Positions 23,040-35,774 of a stretch of DNA of 64,000 bases are shown here, one piece after another. The position numbers and the translations under genes are program-made. The notes below the pieces were generated by a model. That model was not told the origin of the DNA and searched no databases. It was given only the letters and a program-made list of their open reading frames with translations. Positions within the stretch are counted from its first letter, which is position 1. Each line of letters opens with the position of its first letter. Source of the DNA: Metallyticus violacea (Eukaryota; Arthropoda; Insecta; Mantodea; Metallyticidae); contig CM060830.1 in NCBI GenBank assembly GCA_030762175.1, positions 50,367,001 through 50,431,000 on the forward strand. Reading direction: 5' to 3'.

Positions 23040-24105
23040 GATTTAACATTCAACATCTTTTCCCCTCTAATTTCTTTTGGTAGTTTGGACTATCTGTGTA
23101 TTCCCAGCTTCTCCCTAAGAAAATTAGTTTCCTAGCACTCTAATAATATATGTCAAATTGTCTTTCTGGCCAAACAATGGACATTTATCCAGCTTCCCCC
23201 TTACTCATAAACCCTTCACTTTCACAACCCCTGTTCTCACCCATACAAAGCCCTCTCTTGCTGCTTTGTCACATATTTCAACATAATTTCCCCTGTTCCA
23301 AACTCCTTTCATTTTATGCATACACTCAATGAAATTTTGAAATTAAAACTAGCAAATATTTCTTGCCTTTTAATGTCTTCGATTTTTGACCTAATTTCTT
23401 TTCATAAACCCCTGCCTAATGCTCCCCTACTCTCCACTTGTACCTAAGTTTTCTAGACTTTCCTTTACCTTGTATAGCCAACTAACATCTTGATTAAGCC
23501 TTTGCTGACCTACCAAACACTGATATAAAACACTATGTCTTTGTTTGAAATTCTAATTCTAAACCAGTGTTTCAATGCTCTCTACATAATTTTCCATTTA
23601 CAATCTATACTTCCTAGTTCTACTTGAGCAACGCCATTTGGCAAGACTCTTGGTAAGCCCAATATTTGTTTGTAGAAGTTTCTGTGTATCAAATTCACAT
23701 TAGCCTACCCTCCTCCAAACTCCAAAACTCTACTCCATAGAACATTTTGGCCTCCACCACTGTCTCATGTACTCTCTCCAACCAATTTATTTGCATCCCT
23801 GGTATTTTATCTAAACATGCCCTTATAGGTTCCAGATAAAGCTTCCTTTTAGCCAGTATCATCTTTTGATCACTCCATCCACCCTTACTACTTAATCATA
23901 CTCCTAAATAACCAAATTTGTTAACCACCTCAATTTCTCTTCCTTACCAACACCATTTCTCACCTTTCCTTAACTTGTTGCCCTTTTTAAAAACAATATT
24001 TTTTGATTTAGATTAATATGCAAACTCCACTTCTTGAAAACATCTATTCCTTCAATTGATTTAATTAATCCCACATTAGATTATTTTTATTATAAAACAG
24101 TGGAT
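23040..24105 (-). mobile_element. LINE C-terminal fragment, same family as 120-960
   Basis: The minus strand gives VNKFGYLGV, SSKGGWSDQKM, INWLERVHETVVEAKMFYGV, EFWSLEEGRLM, NLIHRNFYKQILGLPRVLPN and GVAQVELGR. These match the LINE at the left edge (VNKFDYLDI, LIHRNFCKQILGVPKVSPNG) but retain more upstream sequence. Broken by stops and frameshifts. Confidence 0.7.
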
Positions 24106-24869
24106 ACATCTGCATAAATGCTGATGTATTGTAATCCAAGTATAACTGATTTTGTGAGGCACACTGTAAAATTTGTGGTATACATAAATCCCAAGTTCTT
24201 TTAGCACATTTGGCCAAATAGACCATATGGTTAATTTGCTAAAAGAATAGAAAATATTTTTCCTAAGCTAATATTAAGTGGAAGCAAGGAAGGGTGAGAG
24301 GAAAATGGAAAGGAGAGAGAATAAGAGATGGTCATATTCAAGAAAATATTATCACATATAATTACAACAAACCATTTCAGTCTGATTCATAATTTGAATG
24401 GAAGGAATTCCAATCAAATATATTAAAATTAGCTTCTATAGGATTATTTCAGTAAATAAAACTATTGCCAAAACTGATTTTTTCACCATAGGAAGGTGCT
24501 CCTACTCAAGTCATCAGTGCTGCAACTATGTGTGTCACTGAAAATAACAGAATCTGCATATTTCATATAAATATTTAAATATAAATTTAATAAACCATAG
24601 GATTACTGTAAGCAGGTTAATTACGGCTTATTTCATGACATTACAGAAGAACTAAAAGCAACAACAACAATAATAACACATCTGGGATTCAATGGCTCTG
24701 AAGAACTAAAGCCTGCCATGCCAATTGCTGACTTAGAACACTAATGATGTCATACGGTCAAGCCTGAGCAGGTAATAGAGGTGGTCAACACAGACAAAAC
24801 AAGTACAAAACATTTCTATTTTCATTATTAATTTTTCTCACATTTTTCATAGGTAAGCAAAAGAATTAC
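24106..24869. other. Cul3 intron 2, no feature
   Basis: AT-rich sequence next to exon 2; an (AAC)-like short run near 24660. Nothing else supported. Confidence 0.5.
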
Positions 24870-25067
24870 CTTTGACTCTAAATGTTGAGTAACAACTTCC
24901 TTCAAACCAGTATAAAGACGTTCTCCATGTTTATGCAGTACCATAGTGTATGCATTTCTGTACAGCTCTTCAAAGCTAAGACCCGAGTTGTTTTTCTTCT
25001 GGATTTCTTGAATAGCATTTTTTAATAAAGCCCAAATACTTTCCACATACTTTTCATCCATGGTCAT
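24870..25067 (-). CDS. Cul3: Cullin-3 exon 2
   Basis: Second confident coding exon, 198 nt or 66 codons, phase 0 at both ends. It reads [20 protein letters not shown] and later [20 protein letters not shown], ending HLESK; this is the start of cullin repeat 1, whose helices form the BTB-docking surface. The acceptor is TTTTGCAG|ATG and the donor AAG|GTAATT. The ATG at the exon start is conserved in the family and is preceded by exon 1, so I do not take it as the initiator, although a transcript starting in intron 1 could use it. The sequence matches animal CUL3 without a gap and has no stops or frameshifts. The intron on its 5' side is the largest in the window and holds most of the transposon load. 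Confidence 0.97.
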
Positions 25068-26283
25068 CTGCAAAACAAGAAACACACGTTAAATTAAAAC
25101 TCTAAAATACTTTATGCTAAATTTTTCCACTGATTTAAACAACAAAAGTTGGAATTTTCTTGAATGTCTCAGGAGGATATTCATAGTGGCCTAAATAAAA
25201 GGAAAGATGATACAATTCAATGATTAAGTTGATTTCTACAGGTGGCCTGTACATTTTTTTCTTTCCTAATGGTAATAGTTCAATTATTATATTTATAGCA
25301 GACTCAAACTATTACAATTGCAAGATTAAAAGGCAAAGGGCAAAGACAAAGTCTAGGGAAGGCTTTGTCAGGCAAATAATCTGTCTTCACATTTGTACTC
25401 TAGCAGTTCTAGGAGACCACAGAGAGAATTAGGCAGCTATCTGCATCTGCAATGTCTGACCTACAAATCTACAGGAACAAAAAATAAAAAAAATTAATAA
25501 ATAAATAAAAATAAAAAAACCCACATTGAATAACATATATTTAGTGGCACATATTTCTGCTCATTTAATCAAATTGATTACACTGTATAATTTCTTTTAT
25601 TTTTTCTTAAATTGTATAATGTACCAAATAAATTCATATGCTAATTGCATTTAAGTTATGTTATTGAATTGAATTACAAAGAGACATGTGAAGGATTTTT
25701 CTTTTTTAAATTGGAAGATACTACCACCTTCAGCAATAATTAAAGTATTTAGTATTTCTATTCATTAAACACTAATAATAACAAATGGTGATTCATTTTC
25801 ACTTCAGAAGAGAGAGAGAGGGAGATAAATGTACAAGGAAGTAAGCGAGAACAACAACAATATCAATTATATGATTAGCTTCACTGTGCAAGTTCCAATT
25901 TACATTTTAATGAATAGCTAATCTGCCACTGCTATATTATATGCAAAACTTAATTGTATATGAAGGTCACCCAATCACTGTATGGTAGCAACATTGTTAA
26001 GATGGAAATTTTACACATCAGAGCAAGCCTTAGTGATGAATTCTCGAGTTCTTTCTTGCTCTATACTCAGGACATGATCATTTTTTAAGTTATATTTAAT
26101 TTTCCAACTTTGACTACAGAACATTGCCTTATGCAAGCTTCTTGTGACATTTTAAGTAGAAGTAAACACAGACACTTACTAATATACACTATATAAACTA
26201 TATCACAAGCATCTTGAAATTGCATCACATCAATTTCTTTGTTTAGCTTGTATTTAGTTTACTGCTGAATAGTGATAATTCAG

Positions 26284-26400
26284 TGTGCATCAATGATGAA
26301 TATCTCCTTAGTTATGCATGTACAAAATAGAAACAGAGTCGTCAAGTTGGTTGAAGATGGAGAGGATGTCCTTTCAAAACTGGTCCCACCGTATTTAAAA
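26284..26400 (+). CDS. Candidate exon, antisense within Cul3 intron 1
   Basis: 117 nt on the plus strand, open for 39 codons, preceded by an acceptor (AATTCAG|TGT) and followed by a strong donor (AAA|GTAAGT). It reads CASMMNISLVMHVQNRNRVV then KLVEDGEDVLSKLVPPYLK. The peptide looks protein-like but I do not recognise a family. It could be an exon of a nested gene, a pseudogene fragment or part of a transposase. A fragment with a helix-turn-helix flavour lies 1.3 kb downstream on the same strand. Confidence 0.25.
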
Positions 26401-26914
26401 GTAAGTGAAGCATAAGTGTGTGTTAGATGACAGATTAATTATAATTTACATTGTACAGACATGTTCAGAATTTTAAACTCTTTCTAATTATAACATTCCT
26501 GCAATCGCTTTAAATAGTTTTTCGAGCATAAAATAGAAATGCTGCTCTCTCAATTATTACAGGTAACTAGTATGTACCATAACTGACAATGCAACTGGCA
26601 GATATTTCACATGATTAGCTGCAGCCTGCACCACCTTCATGCATCATAAATTTTGCATCTAATTTAGCTCTGCTTGTTTTCCTGTTCTCTCTCCACATAA
26701 TTGGATTCCTATACTTAATTTTACAACAAATGGTAAAACATAGAAATACCTTCATTAGTACAATTAAGGAAATTTTGGAAATGATTTGTATGGAAAAAAT
26801 ATGAAAATATAAGGAAATAAAAGAGAAAGCTTTTTGGAAATAAGTTAAGCTAAGGATCAAAGATATTTAAATGCAAGAAATATTTGGTGGCATTAACAAT
26901 AACAAAATTCTTAA

Positions 26915-26918
<4 letters not shown>

Positions 26919-26956
<38 letters not shown>
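26919..26956. repeat. (AT)n microsatellite
   Basis: Nineteen AT units directly adjoining the A-rich tail end of a SINE-B copy. Confidence 0.95.
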
Positions 26957-26959
<3 letters not shown>

Positions 26960-27238
26960 TGAATAGTGTTTAATGTCCATTTTTGCTACAGAGGCACCAC
27001 AGGCGATGGGCACTGATGATACATGAGATGAAATGATATATTGGGAAAGGATTTATTTCTAAGGAAGGAATCATTCCAGGCCTAAGTTTAGGGTACCTCT
27101 CCGGCATTTGCCATTTTTATGAGGACTGAGGAAAACCTGAAAAAAACCTCAGTCAGGGAGGACAGTCCTGGCAGTATTCGAACCCAGACCTCCTGCTCAT
27201 GAGTCAATGCCTTAACGACCTCGGCCACCTGTGGCAGT
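26957..27238 (-). mobile_element. SINE-B copy
   Basis: Minus orientation. The head at the right end reads GTGGCCGAGGTCGTTAAGGC on the minus strand, with B box GGTTCGAATACTGCC. The body matches the other copies closely. The 3' tail has been replaced by the (AT)n tract. Confidence 0.87.
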
Positions 27239-27736
27239 ATATAGATGCATGAAAAATAACTTGGGGTAGGGAAAAATATGTTGAATGTTGTAATAGGAAT
27301 GACAAGAGAAGTACTTGCATGCGTCAGAACTGGAGTTGTAATATTGAAAGGAATAAGTGGGAGGTTCAACATAAAGACATGTCCAATGTATGGAAAGAAG
27401 TAAATTATTAAAGATGATTTTTAGTTGTGTGAATGAATCTATCCTAATAACCCCAGTGCTGTAGATTTTGGATTAACAGGGCAGTCAGCAATTCAATGGG
27501 ATAAAATATTAGTAGATAAATTAATAACTAGTATAGAGTGATGAATAGACTATATAATTTTGTATATTGTATTTAATTTTTGTATTTATTGTATTAAGTA
27601 TTGAATAAAAGTCTAGAGTTAGTCAATATTCAATCTTAATTCAGTAAAATATGCCTCTTCATTATATGTTGTCATTTGTTAAGAATTAGTAATGTTGGGA
27701 TGAGGATGAAAGCAGATTTCTATAAAGAATCTCTTT

Positions 27737-27850
27737 TTCTTACACTTCAGAGGATGTGAATAAAGTCTGCTGACCTAGAGGCTTCCAAAGAGCTCAATAT
27801 CCCAACTTCAATCTTGAAACGTCACTGTAAGTATTTTGAAGTATTATAAA
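27737..27850 (+). pseudogene. Psq-like helix-turn-helix fragment
   Basis: Plus-strand reading gives IKSADLEASKELNIPTSILK followed by RHCK. The pattern of alanine, IP and a leucine spaced as in ASKELNIPTSILKRH resembles Psq/pogo-type helix-turn-helix domains. A good acceptor (CACTTCAG) precedes it, but all three frames directly after it meet a stop within a few codons, so it is broken or only partly exonic. Likely a remnant of a pogo/jerky-like transposase or of a BTB-Psq-type gene; identity is uncertain. Confidence 0.3.
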
Positions 27851-30800
27851 TCTGCTTATGTAATTACACTAGTTTATGTGGCCAGGCTGATTTTTTTTAA
27901 GTATCATATATTTATTTGTATGTTAAAATATAAATGAGCTCCTATAATGCAGTAGTAAGGACTACTGTAATGCTAAGTTGTTCAATAGTAAAAGATGGAA
28001 GGCAGGTGAGAGAGAGAGAATTAAATAAAAATTGAAACACAATTCTAAAGTGATATATCTAAGATGTTATAGTTTTGTTGCATTTCAGGCAACTTAATGA
28101 ATAATTTTAAAGTTGAAAAATTGCATATATTTACAAATGCTCTTAACATCAATAGAAGTAGCACTATGATCTGTAAGTATATGCAAGGGCACATTTTTTG
28201 AGGCAGCTGAATTAAATCTGTGAACAATGATTACAAAAAATGCTACATAACTCTCAAAAGTTCATCACAATTGCTCAAATGGTGGCATATTTGTTTTTCA
28301 ACTTGCACACATAAGGCTTGATCCTAGTCACAAAATGTTGCCTGTGTGATGAATACCAAGGAACTTTAGATACTAATGAACTCTTAAGCTCATGTGCAAC
28401 ATTATTTAATTTATTATCTCCAAAGAACTATTTTGGTTCACAAAATGCTCAAACCCTTGCCTATAAAATATAGGCCTAATGAGCAATATAAATGAAGATT
28501 TAATGGTGAATTTATATGAAATTATTTAAAATTCCACATTGTCACATCCTGTAACCAGTTTTGCCCATGGTTTTATGAAGAATAAATGTGCCATACCAAT
28601 ACTGATTTAAGACCAAAAATTATGCAACCATAATACAGAGTGAATCAACCCCCCCCCCCTCCTCTCTCTCTTTTCAGTCAAAGTCAGGAAGAATGCCAGC
28701 TCAAATGAAAAAGGAACCATGAATTGGCAGAACTGAACACTGAACTTCAAAAATTTATATAAAACATATTAAAAAGTTTACCAATGAAATATTTTTTTTC
28801 TGACTCATGAACTCTGTTGTAATTTTTAGGATTAATTGGAGGCCAATATATATTTTTGAAGGACTAGGGATGCGAAGCAAATTTCATATTATAAGGCAGA
28901 ACAGCAGCTTTGAAGCTTATGTAGGTATATACCAGCATTGGCTCTACAACCTCGGATGAAAAAATTGAAAACAGGATGCAAAGAATAATATGCTTAGCTT
29001 TTAAAACCTCCATCCAAGATAACAGTATTCCATTGTTTAGTTTTAATAAACATTCTCATCCATCATAGAGCTGCATTTTTTATGTGGATTACATCAGTTA
29101 ATTTTAACAAAGTAAAAAACAAATTGTAATAATTTGCAGGAACAAAGTAGCTGGGGAGGATTACTCCAAGCATAGAGAAAGTTTAAAAATATATAGTTAT
29201 CCATCAGCACCATACAAAGGTTATGTCAGACTGTACAGATAATCAAATGAAACATCTAATTGCAAACATTTCTTGCCTTTTCTCTTTTCTTTGATGAGTG
29301 GTTGCATATCAGTTATAAAGTGCAACTTCTCATGTTTATTCAGGCAGACATCAAGATAAAGGTACATATGAATACTATCTCTAATGAGCAAACTATGTAT
29401 GTAAAAATCTCTGAAACTGTGCATTAAATAAAATAAAAAAAAGGTTGTAACAACTGATATCAATACACCATATACGGTTGGAAAAAAGGGTAACTTTTGA
29501 GAGCTAATGTTTACTTATAGAAACAAATAACAAAATTTAATAACAATAATTTATTGAAAGTTTTATGCACTAACAACACATGAATAAGTAGTAAAGTCTA
29601 AAATTATGATTTCATAACTTCAAATAAAATGAAGCTACGATTTATTAAACTAAATTTTAACAGTCATGACGGAGTGTTTTGTCACTTTTTTGACCTTTGT
29701 GAACTATGTACAACTCCGTGAGAAAATATTATGTAAGTGTATATAGCTATTCATATATTTATGATTTTTTTTTCAAGCTAACAGAATGTACCTATGTTAA
29801 AAATGAATGGATCAATGACTTACATTTCTTACTTATATTAGGTAATTTAATATTCATGATTCATTAACTGTTCACTTCTCACCAAATGAGCAGCTATGGG
29901 AAACACATTTGCCAAAGACAGTTTTGTCACTCTGTTTTTTGCATATCCTTTTGAGTTAATTTCTTATATAATAAAGCTATTTTATCCATTAATCACTGTT
30001 AAATTTATTTATTTACCTTTTAGTTTTATTCACATATTCAAAAAAAGAGCTCATAATTGATTAAAATTAACTAAAATAACTTAGCTATTTCATTATCTAA
30101 TATGCGACAAACTTTACTAAAGAAAAACGATACTGGAAGACCTTAAATCTCAGCTATCATTATTTAAGTTTATTTCAAACATATCTAAACAAAACATTTG
30201 GAATTTTGTTAGTTTTACATCATTTTCACAAACTGGAATACATATTTTTAAGAATCTCTGCAGTACTACATTTATTTCCTCTTGCTGTAACTGAATCAGT
30301 CATTTTAAAAAGGACGTTAATGCAAAATTGGTAAAAAATGAGTTTTCACTAAGAAAAAGTCTGTTTTTTGTGTGCAAGCATGTATGTGCACGTGCATATA
30401 TACACATTTCTGTTTAGAATGGACTTTATGCCAAGCATGTTTATGAATACAGTAGCCTCATCATTTTATACTTTATTTTAGAAAGGCCTTTCATTCCTGA
30501 AATAAAGTTATTTCTAAGCTCTTATGCTCTTAGTGATAGTTTTTTTAATTGCAGTATAACAACTGTTATACTGCAATGAAAAACGGTGGAATTGCAACTA
30601 TCTATATAACAGTTGTGAGTTTTCAGATGTAAGAAAAACGTGAAGAGGGCAGAGAATACTGATGAATATAAGTGTAATGTTATCAAATACACACAAATAA
30701 AGAGTACCAAATACATAAAATTATTCACACAAAGTTGTAGAAACTTTGAAATCTGGGCAGTTTTGCATGTATATTATAATAACTGCTGTAACAATAAGAA

Positions 30801-31440
30801 AATGTGTTCCAGAATTTAAACCATTCTTTCCTAAAAGGTGTCATTTTTTTAACTTTTGTGACAGAACTTTGCTCTAATAAATTGTTTGGTAAGAAGAGAT
30901 ACTCATATATTACATGAATCCCTGCACATTAAGCTCACCAATTTAGAACAGTATCTTCATTTTAATAGCTGCCATCCTCTGCAGAGCAGAAGATCTATTT
31001 CTTTTTCTTTTCTTAATCTGCGGCCACCATCTTAATAACTTTTCATCTCTTGATACCTATATTAAAAACCTAGCTCAAAAATTCCAATACCAAAAATATC
31101 ATTCCTACATTTTACAATTCCTATATCATCCCAGTGCACAAAAAATACCAATGCAAACCAACAGCTTCTAATAAGAAATTCATTAACCTTGTTAGCTCTT
31201 ATTTCCCTGGAATTGAGAGCATCAAACCTGTTTTGAAAGAATGCCCCATTACTTTATTAATGCATTCATATTTAAGTGATTTTTTAAATTTGTACCCTGC
31301 TTTACTTCTAGAACAGAGTAGAACGGGGAATGTAAACATGTAAGATTTAAATGCAATTGTATATGCATTTTATTAAAAAATATAGCTATAAATCTGAGGT
31401 AACTTTCAGGGATGAGTTGGTAATGCATCAATAAGTGTTA
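27851..31440. other. Cul3 intron 1, mostly featureless
   Basis: AT-rich. A C-run followed by CT repeats is at 28649-28670. A hairpin lies at 30548-30577 (listed separately). I find no protein-like segment or repeat family here. Confidence 0.5.
30548..30577. repeat. Perfect 14-bp inverted repeat hairpin
   Basis: ATTGCAGTATAACA at 30548-30561 and its exact complement TGTTATACTGCAAT at 30564-30577, with a 2-nt loop. Pairing extends imperfectly outward (GTTTTTTT against GAAAAAC). It could be the core of a foldback element; too tight a loop for a microRNA precursor. Confidence 0.7.
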
Positions 31441-31444
31441 AACT

Positions 31445-31590
31445 GCCAAGGGTGGCCGAGGTTGTTAAAGCGCAGACTTGTGAATGGGAAGTTCCCAGCA
31501 GGATCATCCTCCCCGACTGCGGTTTATCCCAGGTTTTCTTCAGTCCCCATAAATGGCAAATGCAGGGGAGGTACAATAAACTTTAGAAGG
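31445..31590 (+). mobile_element. SINE-B, 5' half only
   Basis: GGTGGCCGAGGTTGTTAAAG (A box region) through CCCAGGTTTTCTTCAGTCCC and GGCAAATGCAGGGGAGGTAC. The B box is largely deleted and the 3' half is absent. Confidence 0.8.
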
Positions 31591-33915
31591 CTATTCTAAA
31601 ATGACTGATTCAATTACATTTCTGTCAGGTTCACAAAATAATTAATAAAAAAATAAGCAAAAGGAGAAGCCATATACAAATAATGTTTTGTGTCAATGGA
31701 AATCTGATTTAAGGGTTTAAAATAACATTTACAGAAATAAATACAGAATTAAATTATTTATAACATTAACACAATTAATATGAACATCTGGTGTATCATT
31801 TCCTTTCTCTTTCTTTCTCAAATGAAGATTTATATAGCACATGTTCAAGCAATTTAGCAACATATGTACTCTGTGCATATCCATTGCTATTGCATACACT
31901 TCTATGCCACATTTACCTATTTTTCCCTTTGTCATGCATGCTGCATCAATTGCTCATAAAATTTTCCCACTACAAGACTCACAATCTAAGATGAATTAAT
32001 TTGCCATCATATTTAAGGTTAAGTATATAAAGAAAATTTCATTTGAGAAAGAAAAATCTATTTTCTTCCAATCCATTATTCAATATTTATAGAATCATTA
32101 TAATTTTGTATAATTTTACTGCCAAACATTTTGAAGTGTTTTACTTATTCCACAAGAGCATTATTGTTACTGTTTTATACTGAGTGAATATTTTCCTAGA
32201 ATGTTATCCTTTAACTTCTTGAATGCCATATAATAAAAAAGTATATTATTTATATTTCATATTTTAATAAATGTTTAAAATTTCTGGTAATCTTTTGCAA
32301 TGCATAGATTACACCTTGCTTCCTAAAATGTTTTAAATTAACATTATGCCTTCTATGCATATGCTTGATACTATATTATTAGCAGGACTAATATTTATAC
32401 CACACTAATGGAATGATAAGTAATTCATTAATGCTCATAAGAGCTCAAAAATGGAGTCATATTACAAATAATAACAACAGTATGTCAGAAATGTTCTTAC
32501 TCACTGAGCATTCTGGATGCATTTTATATGTTTTTTCTAAAGGATTTAGTCTCCATGCATGAATAATAAACTTGTTAGCAGCCATTGCTGTCTTCAAATA
32601 AAAAATTAGGAATTAATCAGTCTTCAAAAATGTTTCAAAATTTGGGTTTGTAAAAAAATAAATATTAATTTGTTAAGTCTTTACAATGCAATTTTGTATT
32701 AAACACACCAAAACATTAAAAAAATAGAAGGATAGTGCTATGTTATACTTTATGGCTTCTTTTGTTTTCACCATTCAACATTTAGAATAGAAACAAGAGA
32801 CTACAAATAGTACTTTATCAACAAATTTTAATATCGTTAAGCCAGAGTAATTATGAAAATAGTATGTAATTATTAAGCAATATACCGCTACCTACAACAT
32901 ATACATTTTTGACACCATTGAAAGGCAGTGATCTAGATATTATTTGTTTCCTTGACTGAAAAAGTTATACTTGGTATAGTATCACACACTCAGACAATTA
33001 CTAATTGAGAAAAATGAGCATCTATAAAATGCAATGTGGAAACACTGAAAAAAATAACAGCTCAAAGAAAAAGTCATATACTTAATTGACAGCACAATAA
33101 GCCAAATATAACACAAAAATGTAGAATATTACATCCCATAAATTCATCTCAGTTCTGTATACCATTAAGAGGTTAGAGTTGATGAGATAGGTGCAAATTC
33201 AAATCTCAAACATGTTTGTTTTTCCATCATTTTAAAATCTCCAATGTCCTTCTAATCAGCTGTACAACCAGAGAAACAGTTCAGTGATGGGAATGTCCAC
33301 TTCATACTTAAAGAGAACTGAAAAACTTACATTGCAAGAAAAGCTTTATTTCCTAAGGAAGTATTGGACAGTAAATGAGATCTGAAAATTAATATTTGCT
33401 GTGTTCTCCATAGAATGGCTTACCATTCCTCACCTCCAATGAGCCCATAATGAGTAATATAAGCAACTCCTGGCTTTGAGTAAGCTGTTGTATTTGCATC
33501 AGAACAAATATTATTATTCTAATATTCTGGGTGCTCTTTGTTTAGCACTGGTGAATAAATGACATCCCTAAAGAATGCTTTAATTCTGTGAGTCTATTAT
33601 CTACATCTTTATATTATAGATCATAAATCCTTCTATTTTCATCAATCAAATAGGTTAGTAAAAGGTTCAATAAACAGTTTATATATCATTTTCAGTATTG
33701 TATTATGACAGAATTATAAAATTGTTCTTACAGTAAAGCTTTCTTTTAACCACCTATAGGTGATGAGTAACGATTAACTTCAGGGATACTGCAATAAATC
33801 TGTGCTGACTGGCAAGTTTACTCCACATACTTTGGTTGTATAGTCATTCCACCTTTGCTCCATAACACCCTAATTATATCTATATGTACCTGTCTTGCCA
33901 TAAATTTGTTATAAA
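31591..33915. other. Cul3 intron 1, AT-rich
   Basis: Apart from the candidate exon at 32505-32591 I see no gene, tRNA-like head or repeat. Confidence 0.5.
32505..32591 (-). CDS. Candidate cassette or alternative exon in Cul3 intron 1
   Basis: An open stretch of 87 nt on the Cul3 strand has a plausible acceptor (CTAAT branch-like motif, T-run, TTTGAAG|ACA) and a strong donor (TCA|GTGAGT). It is open in phase 0 and reads TAMAANKFIIHAWRLNPLEK and then TYKMHPECS. Its length is a multiple of three and it would fit in frame between exon 1 and exon 2; alternatively the internal ATG at 32585 could start an alternative protein that runs into exon 2. I do not recognise the peptide and it may be a transposon relic or chance. 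No Cul3 family member I can recall has this segment. Confidence 0.27.
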
Positions 33916-33919
33916 CTTT

Positions 33920-34600
33920 TGAATGGAAAACTGCAGCAGCTATTTTGATCATATAACAGTTTTGCTGCTAGACACCAGTACACTCATTGCTGAGTTCAGA
34001 AGCAGCAGAAAGAGTGCAATACTTGAGAATTACAACTGTCAATATAACAGAATATATGCCTCACCTTTATGCGAAGCTTGTAAGAGGATCTTGAAGGTCC
34101 AGAGAAGCCACCAGCCTGTCTCAGTAATGTTTGGTGGGGAGTGAGTTATGATATATATAAAGCTCCATTTTTGTCAAAAGGATTGAAGAAAACCAGCAAA
34201 GTGTACAAAATCATTTTGCTGAAACCTGAATACAATTTTGTTTAAGAACAACTATTGGAAATCCCAGCACGATCAGCTCCAGCCTAAAAGGCAAGATCCT
34301 CCAGACTTGATTTGAGAGAAATGTTCCAGATTTTATTAGAGCTCAAGATTGGCCTACTGACAGTCTTGACTTGAACTTATTGGACTCTACAGACTGATCA
34401 TTGCTTGAGGTTAATTTTGCAAGAAAAGTAACTTAATATTGAGAGTCTCGAGCAGTCTTTGAAGTCAATTGTGACAAATTTCCCTATGGACATAGTGTGT
34501 GCTGCTATAGGTGAATGGCTAGAGAGACTTTCATCATGTGTGAGGGCAAAATGGGGTTATTTTGAGAACAGATTGATGGTAAACATTTGAAATACACAAG
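33920..34600 (+). mobile_element. Mariner-type transposase relic (C-terminal two thirds)
   Basis: Plus-strand frames give KVQRSHQPVSVMFGGE, VYKIILLKPEYNF, then in another frame LRENVPDFIRAQDWPTDSLD, and SLEQSLKSIVTNFPMDIVCA, AAIGEWLERLSSCVRAKWGY, FENR. This is the V-x-V-W/M-G block and the QDWPxxSPDLNPLD-type second catalytic motif of Tc1/mariner DDE transposases, with the third acidic position near DWPTDSLDLN. The ORF is frameshifted. Confidence 0.75.
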
Positions 34601-35762
34601 AGAACTTTATATATCAAAAGCAGATGCAAAAATATAAAACATTTATAACATATCTATGGCATGACTATGTGTATTTAGCAAAGGCCATTAATGGTTAATC
34701 ATAACTCTTTTTAGATATGAAGGTTTTATAGAGATTATATTCTAACTGGCCAATTTGAATGCCCTCCTTAAAATTCATTTTTTTAATTATAAGAGCACTT
34801 GCACTTTAAAATTCTTGATTTTATACCCTTTAGTAGCAGTTTCTTTTTACATTATATTTTTTCATATAACTATTGCTAAAAGTCAAATTCATTTCAATTA
34901 TTTTATTATTTGTATTAAGTTATTCACTCATTTCATTTCTTAAAAGCAAGTCTCTTTCTCTACTGATATAATTTAATATCAGTTAAACATAATATCATTA
35001 TTTTGTTTAACTTAAACCATATGTAATCACCAGGTATGTTTCAAGCATTTAACTAGGAACTTTCTCAGAGCATATGAAACAGCTGGGTAATCTGCATGAT
35101 CTGGTTAGGTGGTCTAATCTATTAGCATGTTGTTCCATGCATGCTGTAGGCAAGTGCAGTGGTCAATTCAAGCATCTGTTTTGTAGCTAGGGAAGATAAA
35201 CTTTGAAGTAATCTAAAGAATATTTGGAATGATCTGTGGAGAGCCATTTATGAGTATAGTGGCCTCAGCCATAACCTTTCCACTTACTATCAAAGCACAG
35301 CTGTTCTACGCCTAGATCCTTTGTTAAAGTTATTAATGCTTCTCACCCAATCCTAACCCTCAAATCCCTCTAAGAGGTTTTCAGTGTTGACAATTATCAT
35401 TATCATATTTTTGCTGTTTAGAAAAAGTTTTTAGTGTGCAGCTTACCCTCATGTTGAATATCATGTAAGAGATGGTGCTCATTACATGTGTTATTATGAT
35501 ACATGTGAAGCTGTTATATAAATTTGTGAGTTATTTAATATGCAGGATGTTTATAAATTATGTTTGTGAGTCAGATAGTTAATTAGTTATTCATTACTTT
35601 GTGTATAGTTTGACATGTAGTGAATATATGGAGAACTTGGGAAGAACAGCAACCTGTTCTGTTCCACCAAATATATGAAATAAAAAAATTAAATTTGGAA
35701 GAATAAATGACTTTCATTACAATTTAATTAGAAGATAGATTTACAATTTTTATAAAAACAGT
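34601..35762. other. Cul3 intron 1, AT-rich
   Basis: No recognised element or coding segment. Confidence 0.5.
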
Positions 35763-35774
35763 CAACCCATAATT

